Position numbers and translations under genes: made by a program. The notes under the pieces are model-generated. The model saw only the letters and a list, made by a program, of their open reading frames with translations, did no database searches and was not told where the DNA came from. A stretch of 6,743 nt of DNA from Acetobacteraceae bacterium (GTDB lineage: Bacteria > Pseudomonadota > Alphaproteobacteria > Acetobacterales > Acetobacteraceae), in assembly GCA_027323595.1 (NCBI GenBank), contig DAHWBL010000096.1, forward strand, positions 1-6,743, in the 5' to 3' direction. This document shows positions 1 to 6,743 of this stretch, piece after piece (the first letter of the stretch is position 1; every line of letters begins with the position of its first letter).

Positions 1-1
1 C

Positions 2-3997
<3,996 letters not shown>

Positions 3998-4013
3998 TCG
4001 GGCCTGAAACTCG

Positions 4014-4041
4014 GCCACCCGCCATCCCCTGGCGGCGTGGC
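4014..4041 (+). promoter_or_regulatory. Stem-loop in the gltB-fzlA gap
   Basis: The left arm 4014-4024 (GCCACCCGCCA) pairs with 4030-4035 and 4037-4041 around a TCCCC loop, giving 11 base pairs with one bulged C at 4036. It lies 17 bp after the gltB stop and ends directly before the GGAGG at 4042-4046. No T-tract follows, so it is not a classical intrinsic terminator. It could stabilise the upstream 3' end, reduce read-through, or influence ribosome loading on fzlA. The pairing is directly visible; the role is inference. In such GC-rich DNA a chance hairpin is also possible. Confidence 0.45.
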
Positions 4042-4064
4042 GGAGGCTGGGTTATGCATCGGTC

Positions 4065-4733
4065 ATGCGAATCCTGCACCACCTCCCGCTGTCGCCCTAT
4101 TGCCGCAAGGTGCGGCTGGTGCTGGCCGAAAAGAAGCTGCCGTTCGAACTGCGCATCGAGCGCGTGTGGAACCGGCGCGAGGAATATCTGCACCTCAACC
4201 CCGCCGGCAGCGTGCCAACGCTGGTCGATGACAACGGCCAGGTGGTCGCCGATTCAGCGGTGATCTGCGAATATCTCGACGAGCTGTATCCCGACACGCC
4301 GCTGCTCGGGCGCAGCGTCGCCGAGCGTGTCGAGGTGCGCCGGCTGGTCGCCTGGTTCGACGGCATCTTCGCCCGCGACGTCACCCGCCCGCTCTATGGC
4401 GAAAAAATCTTCAAGCGCCTGGCCGGTCGCGGCAACCCCGACGCCGGCCTGCTGCGCGCCGGCTACGCCAATCTGCGCGGCCACCTGGAATATCTGGGCT
4501 GGATCGCCGAAACCCGCCGCTGCCTTGCCGGCGCGGACTGGACGCTGGCCGATTTCGCCGCCGCCGCGCATCTGTCGGTGCTGGATTACGGCGGCGACGT
4601 GGACTGGTCGGTGTCGCCGGCCGCCAAGGACTGGTACGCCCGCGTCAAATGCCGCCCCAGCTTCCGCCCGCTGCTGGCCGACCGCGTGCCGGGCATCGAG
4701 CCGCCGAGCCATTATGATGATCTGGAGTTTTAG
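4065..4733 (+). CDS. fzlA: FzlA-like GST-fold cell-division regulator (FtsZ-localized protein A)
   Basis: A 222-residue glutathione S-transferase-fold protein. The thioredoxin-like N-domain (about 1-76) has SPYCRKV at 10-16, the NPAGSVPTL cis-Pro segment at 45-53 and DSAVICEYL at 63-71. The helical C-domain (about 88-205) has the N-capping T160-x-x-D163 followed by the AAAAHLSVLDY helix. Features matching my memory of Caulobacter FzlA, rather than general GSTs, are W35 in the first third, the GEKIFKRL segment at 112-119, SFRPLLADRVPG at 199-210 and the C-terminal HYDDLEF tail. Known family role: FzlA binds FtsZ filaments at midcell, promotes their curvature and links FtsZ to septal wall synthesis; the Caulobacter protein was reported not to bind glutathione. 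The ATG at 4065 is preferred because the GST fold starts there (MRILHHLPLSP) and no in-frame alternative precedes it. Its Shine-Dalgarno is poor: the only GGAGG is 18 nt upstream. It is co-oriented with gltB across a 67-bp gap. A generic GST is the alternative. Confidence 0.88.
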   Translation: MRILHHLPLSPYCRKVRLVLAEKKLPFELRIERVWNRREEYLHLNPAGSVPTLVDDNGQVVADSAVICEYLDELYPDTPLLGRSVAERVEVRRLVAWFDGIFARDVTRPLYGEKIFKRLAGRGNPDAGLLRAGYANLRGHLEYLGWIAETRRCLAGADWTLADFAAAAHLSVLDYGGDVDWSVSPAAKDWYARVKCRPSFRPLLADRVPGIEPPSHYDDLEF

Positions 4734-4748
4734 TTTCAGGTGAAGAAC

Positions 4749-4770
4749 GTTCTTTTTTGAAAAAAAGAAC
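4749..4770. terminator. AT-rich inverted repeat, part of a probable bidirectional terminator
   Basis: The arms 4749-4758 (GTTCTTTTTT) and 4761-4770 (AAAAAAGAAC) are perfectly complementary around GA; in RNA the innermost pairs must open to form a loop. A 12-bp palindrome, AAGAACGTTCTT at 4743-4754, overlaps the left arm, and an A-run at 4772-4777 reads as a T-run on the minus strand. It starts 15 bp after the fzlA stop, between convergent genes. The low GC contrasts sharply with both flanks. The terminator role is inferred from position and composition; the weak A/U stem makes it imperfect alone. I recall similar AT-rich repeats recurring in Acetobacteraceae genomes but cannot verify this here. 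Confidence 0.6.
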
Positions 4771-4789
4771 CAAAAAACTTTCGTAACTT

Positions 4790-4818
4790 CGCACCGTCGT
4801 CGTGGCGACGACGGTGCG
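4790..4818. terminator. Perfect 13-bp stem-loop between convergent genes, probable bidirectional terminator
   Basis: The arms 4790-4802 (CGCACCGTCGTCG) and 4806-4818 pair perfectly around a TGG triloop, giving a very stable GC-rich hairpin. Plus-strand transcripts from fzlA meet it 56 bp after the stop, followed by an A/T-rich stretch with scattered Ts (about 4819-4837). Minus-strand transcripts from the Spy-like gene meet it 47 bp after the stop, followed by a T-run complementary to 4772-4777. Neither side has an ideal immediate T-tract, but the length, perfection and location between converging genes make termination the simplest reading. Confidence 0.72.
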
Positions 4819-4865
4819 ACATTTATCAATTTATTCCTGGTTTTTTCGGGATGAACGCCTGGCGG

Positions 4866-5390
4866 TTACCTTGGGCCACGCCCGCGCATCATGCCGCGGT
4901 TCGCGGCAAGGCCGGGCAGGGTGGTCTCCGCCTTGGCCCGCTGCTCGCTGGTCAGCGCCGGCAGCAGTTTTTCGGCCGCCGCATGCACCTGATCAAAGGC
5001 CTGCTGGCGGGCGGCGAACATGGTGTTCATCATGTCGCGCCGCTCCTGCCAGGTCGCGGTGCCCATGGCGTCGTACATGGTCTGATGCACGCCCTGCATC
5101 TGCTCGGCGACCCCGCCCACCGTCTGCGCATATTCCTTCCAGGCGGGCTCCTGGGCGGGGGTGATGGCGAGCTCGGACTTCACCGAGTCGAGATAGCCGG
5201 CGGCGTTCCACCGCCCCCCCATCATCCCGCCGCCGCCCATCATCCCGCCACCGCCCATCATTCCGCCGCCGCCCAGCGGCTGGGCGAGGGCAACCGCGGA
5301 GGCGCCGACGACAATGGCGGCGGCCGCGCCAAAGACGGCACGACGCTGGATCGAGCGATCGAAATTCAGAAATCCGGGTTCGCGGGGCAT
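4866..5390 (-). CDS. Secreted Spy/CpxP-like LTxxQ-motif protein with a Gly/Met repeat
   Basis: A 174-residue predicted exported protein. The N-terminus has basic residues (R12, R16-R17), a hydrophobic Ala/Val segment (about 18-35) and an ALA|Q cleavage site after residue 36. The QRRAVFG stretch resembles a weak Tat signal, but a Sec signal peptide is equally possible. The mature part opens with three copies of GGGGMM (40-57). A mainly helical region follows, with two LTxxQ-type motifs, ITPAQ (76-80) and LTSEQ (146-150), and many Met residues. This pattern fits the Spy/CpxP family of periplasmic chaperone or stress/metal-sensing proteins; the exact role is unknown. The ATG at 5390 is chosen because AAGGAGG sits 6 nt upstream and the signal peptide begins there; an upstream in-frame ATG at 5474 would add 28 atypical residues. 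The stop is TAA at 4868-4866. The C-terminus is basic and Gly/Met-rich (RGMMRGRGPR). It lies 96 bp downstream of the dioxygenase-family gene on the same strand. Confidence 0.85.
   Translation of the reverse strand: MPREPGFLNFDRSIQRRAVFGAAAAIVVGASAVALAQPLGGGGMMGGGGMMGGGGMMGGRWNAAGYLDSVKSELAITPAQEPAWKEYAQTVGGVAEQMQGVHQTMYDAMGTATWQERRDMMNTMFAARQQAFDQVHAAAEKLLPALTSEQRAKAETTLPGLAANRGMMRGRGPR
5220..5273 (-). repeat. Three tandem 18-bp units encoding GGGGMM
   Basis: Units at 5220-5237, 5238-5255 and 5256-5273 differ from each other at only one or two bases, all in synonymous Gly codon positions. They encode residues 40-57 of the Spy-like protein, right after the predicted signal-peptide cleavage site. 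The near-identity suggests recent duplication or slippage, so copy number may vary among strains. A Gly linker with paired methionines could also bind soft metals such as Cu(I) or Ag(I); that is inference. Confidence 0.95.
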
Positions 5391-5396
5391 TGCTGT

Positions 5397-5403
5397 CCTC
5401 CTT
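5397..5403 (-). promoter_or_regulatory. Strong Shine-Dalgarno for the Spy-like gene
   Basis: On the minus strand AAGGAGG is followed by ACAGCA and then ATG (5390). This is an almost complete anti-16S match at ideal spacing and settles the start codon. The rest of the 96-bp gap (5391-5486) holds a small inverted repeat (CCGCG/CGCGG arms within 5420-5437) and the palindrome GTCGCGAC at 5463-5470. I could not see a convincing -35/-10 pair in it. Confidence 0.85.
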
Positions 5404-5486
5404 GCGACAAGGTGGCACGCCGCGCGATCACACGCGGCAACCGCCCTTGTAGGAGCTTTCCCGTCGCGACCCATTGATCTGCGTCA

Positions 5487-5876
5487 TCATCCGCCCGACC
5501 CGGCGCTGTTGGGCACGACCGGCGATGGCACCTCATGGCGCGGCAACCCGGCCGCGGTGAGCGGCAGCACCGCGCCGAGCCACAGCGCATGGGTGAGATG
5601 GTCGCGATACGGATCGCCGGTGTTGGGATGCACCAGCACCACCAGCCCGGCGCGGTTGAGCATCAGCCATGGCACCAGCGTGGCGAACTGGTCGGGGCGG
5701 AACGCCACCTGATACATCCCGCGCGGGTGCGGCCCCACCGGCCCGTCGTGCCAGCGTCCGAGCTGCACCTCGAAGCCGGCATCGATGCGCGCGCGCAGCC
5801 CCGCCGCCGCCGCGCGTTGCCCGGCGCTGTAATAGATGTGGGCGTGATAGCTGGCGATCGGGGCGGGGTCGGTCAC
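5487..5876 (-). CDS. DOPA 4,5-dioxygenase family protein
   Basis: A 129-residue protein with no signal peptide, so probably cytoplasmic. It carries the family signature: YHAHIYY (10-16, with H11 and H13), LGRWHDGPVGPHPR (39-52, H43 and H50), MYQVAF (54-59), LVPWLMLNR (67-75) and VLVHPNTGD followed by DH (82-93, H83 and H93). The conserved histidines are the likely iron and active-site residues. Characterised relatives, such as fungal DODA and, as I recall, a Gluconacetobacter enzyme, open the ring of L-DOPA extradiolly to precursors of betalamic acid or muscaflavin. The natural substrate of most bacterial members, including this one, is unknown. The GTG start at 5876 is chosen because it forms a GTGA overlap with the stop of the upstream TPR gene and the conserved fold begins just after it. 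No strong Shine-Dalgarno is visible, consistent with translational coupling. The stop is TGA at 5489-5487. Confidence 0.88.
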   Translation of the reverse strand: MTDPAPIASYHAHIYYSAGQRAAAAGLRARIDAGFEVQLGRWHDGPVGPHPRGMYQVAFRPDQFATLVPWLMLNRAGLVVLVHPNTGDPYRDHLTHALWLGAVLPLTAAGLPRHEVPSPVVPNSAGSGG

Positions 5877-6743
5877 GCGGCGGGCTCGCCGATGCCCGCG
5901 GCACGCAGCCCGCGCGCATACAGCGCCACATGCTCGGCGCGGGAGAACGCCGTGCCGGCGAGGAACCGCGCGGCGCTGAAACCCGGCTCGATCGCGCGCA
6001 GCCGCGCGCCCACCCGCGCCGCTTCGTCCGCCGCCGCCGCGTCGCCGGCCTCGGCCAGGTGCCCAAGGGCCGCCAGATACGGCTTGCACACCGCCGCGAA
6101 GCCGGCATGCAGCTCGCTCGCCGCCCGCCCGGCGGCCACCGCGGCGACGAAATCACCCTTCAGCAGCGCGGCGATGACGATGCCGACATCGTAGAAGAAT
6201 GCGTGCGGATGGAACGGGCAAAGCTGTTTGTAGCGGGCCAGCCGGCGGTCCGCCTCGGCGATGTCGCCCAGATACAGACAGGTGATCGCCGACAGCGCCC
6301 AGGCCATGGCGAGGTTGGGGTTGGCGGCCAGCGCGCGCTCATGCAGCGCCATCGCCTCGGGCAGGCGATGGTGCAGGAAGGCGCGCACATGTCCCGCGAT
6401 GGCGAGCACCCGCGCGTCCCGCCCGTCCAGCCGCACCGCCCGCTCGGCCAGCTCGACGGCACGGGTGATCGCCTCCGCCGGCGCCTCCGTCCAGCCCTGG
6501 CCGACCAGAAACACATGCCAATAGGCGAAGGCGGCGTGCGCCCCCGCATGGTCGGGCTCCCGCGCCACCGCGTGGCCCAGCAACTCGCCGGTGTGCAGGA
6601 AGGGCGCGCGATCGAGCCGATACAGGATCGCGATCGCCCGCAGCATCAGCCCGCGGCCCGACCCGTCCGCGTCCGCGTCCTCATGCGCGCGCCTTGTCTC
6701 GATCAGCATGATTTCCGGATCGATCTGGGCGGCCACCTGCGCG
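5873..6743 (-). CDS. TPR-repeat protein, C-terminal part, truncated by the window edge
   Basis: The frame is open to the right edge (the first codons there read Ala-Gln-Val), so the true start lies outside and the visible 290 residues are a C-terminal portion. The sequence is almost all helical, with tetratricopeptide-like pairs: for example AVELAERAVRLDGRDARVLA, then a helix pair ending in ERALAANPNLAMAWALS and CLYLGDIAEADRRL. It has the recurrent Ala/Gly/Leu spacing and the Pro/Asn turn before each new helix. The segment near the edge (AAQIDPEIMLIETRRA) resembles the linker before the TPR region in CadC/HilA-like winged-helix regulators and in some class III adenylate cyclases. An N-terminal regulatory or cyclase domain may therefore exist outside the window, but that is inference. 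No signal peptide or membrane segment is visible. It overlaps the dioxygenase-family gene by 4 bp (GTGA), suggesting one operon. A short GTCCGC repeat at about 6665-6680 encodes an acidic DADAD stretch. Confidence 0.82.
   Translation of the reverse strand, partial: AQVAAQIDPEIMLIETRRAHEDADADGSGRGLMLRAIAILYRLDRAPFLHTGELLGHAVAREPDHAGAHAAFAYWHVFLVGQGWTEAPAEAITRAVELAERAVRLDGRDARVLAIAGHVRAFLHHRLPEAMALHERALAANPNLAMAWALSAITCLYLGDIAEADRRLARYKQLCPFHPHAFFYDVGIVIAALLKGDFVAAVAAGRAASELHAGFAAVCKPYLAALGHLAEAGDAAAADEAARVGARLRAIEPGFSAARFLAGTAFSRAEHVALYARGLRAAGIGEPAA

Noticed and set aside
4054..4263. 69-codon out-of-frame ORF starting at the well-spaced ATG before fzlA
   Set aside because: The translation is Cys/Arg/Ser-rich with no conserved features and looks like an fzlA shadow. 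Only the ribosome-site placement is kept as an observation, not a gene call.
4254..4829. Minus-strand open frame of 191 codons covering fzlA and the terminator region
   Set aside because: It is antisense to fzlA and would read through the strong inverted repeats; no domain is recognisable and it has no plausible Shine-Dalgarno.
5391..5474. N-terminal extension of the Spy-like protein to an ATG at 5474
   Set aside because: It would bury the signal peptide behind 28 atypical residues and ignore the ideal AAGGAGG before the ATG at 5390.
4851..5477. Plus-strand open frame of 208 codons opposite the Spy-like gene
   Set aside because: It is antisense to a gene with a strong Shine-Dalgarno, signal peptide and LTxxQ motifs; its His/Pro/Gly-rich translation is what the complement of the Gly/Met repeat would give.
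5877..6089. N-terminal extension of the dioxygenase-family protein to an ATG at 6089
   Set aside because: The added residues overlap the TPR coding frame, are Arg/Gly-rich and lie outside the conserved family fold; the GTGA overlap start at 5876 is far more typical.
5535..6194. Plus-strand open frame of 219 codons opposite the dioxygenase and TPR genes
   Set aside because: It spans two recognised minus-strand genes, and its translation is low-complexity Ala/Arg with no family signature.

Overview
The window is high-GC DNA (roughly two-thirds G+C by eye) with strong GC3 codon bias. Protein similarity points to an alphaproteobacterium, most plausibly Rhodospirillales/Acetobacteraceae. The evidence is an FzlA-type GST-fold division protein (an alphaproteobacterial hallmark), an alphaproteobacterial-type GltB, and a bacterial DOPA 4,5-dioxygenase-family protein. 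The family-level assignment is an inference from remembered sequences, not from a database search.

Layout. The + strand carries the 3' nine-tenths of gltB (glutamate synthase large subunit, entering from the left edge and ending at 3997), then fzlA (4065-4733). The - strand carries, in transcription order from the right edge, a TPR-repeat protein (entering from the right edge, ending at 5873), a DOPA 4,5-dioxygenase-family protein (5876-5487) that starts inside the TPR stop codon, and a secreted Spy/CpxP-like LTxxQ protein (5390-4866). The two strands converge on a 132-bp AT-rich gap (4734-4865) holding two strong inverted repeats, most simply a bidirectional terminator. The other gaps are short: 67 bp between gltB and fzlA, containing an 11-bp-stem hairpin, and 96 bp upstream of the Spy-like gene, with a near-perfect Shine-Dalgarno at its end. 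No stretch over 300 bp lacks a gene. I saw no tRNA, rRNA, CRISPR, insertion sequence, attachment site or prophage signal.

How the genes relate. gltB (nitrogen assimilation) and fzlA (FtsZ-linked constriction control) are co-oriented, but their functions are not obviously linked; they may share a transcript. The TPR protein and the dioxygenase-family protein overlap by 4 bp (GTGA) and are almost certainly translationally coupled. The Spy-like gene lies 96 bp downstream of them and could be a third operon member or have its own promoter.

The window looks mainly like conserved chromosomal core and near-core DNA. I did not find a convincing undescribed system. The most interesting points are the Gly/Met hexapeptide repeat in the Spy-like protein, the TPR/dioxygenase coupling, the odd Shine-Dalgarno placement before fzlA, and the AT-rich double inverted repeat between the convergent genes.
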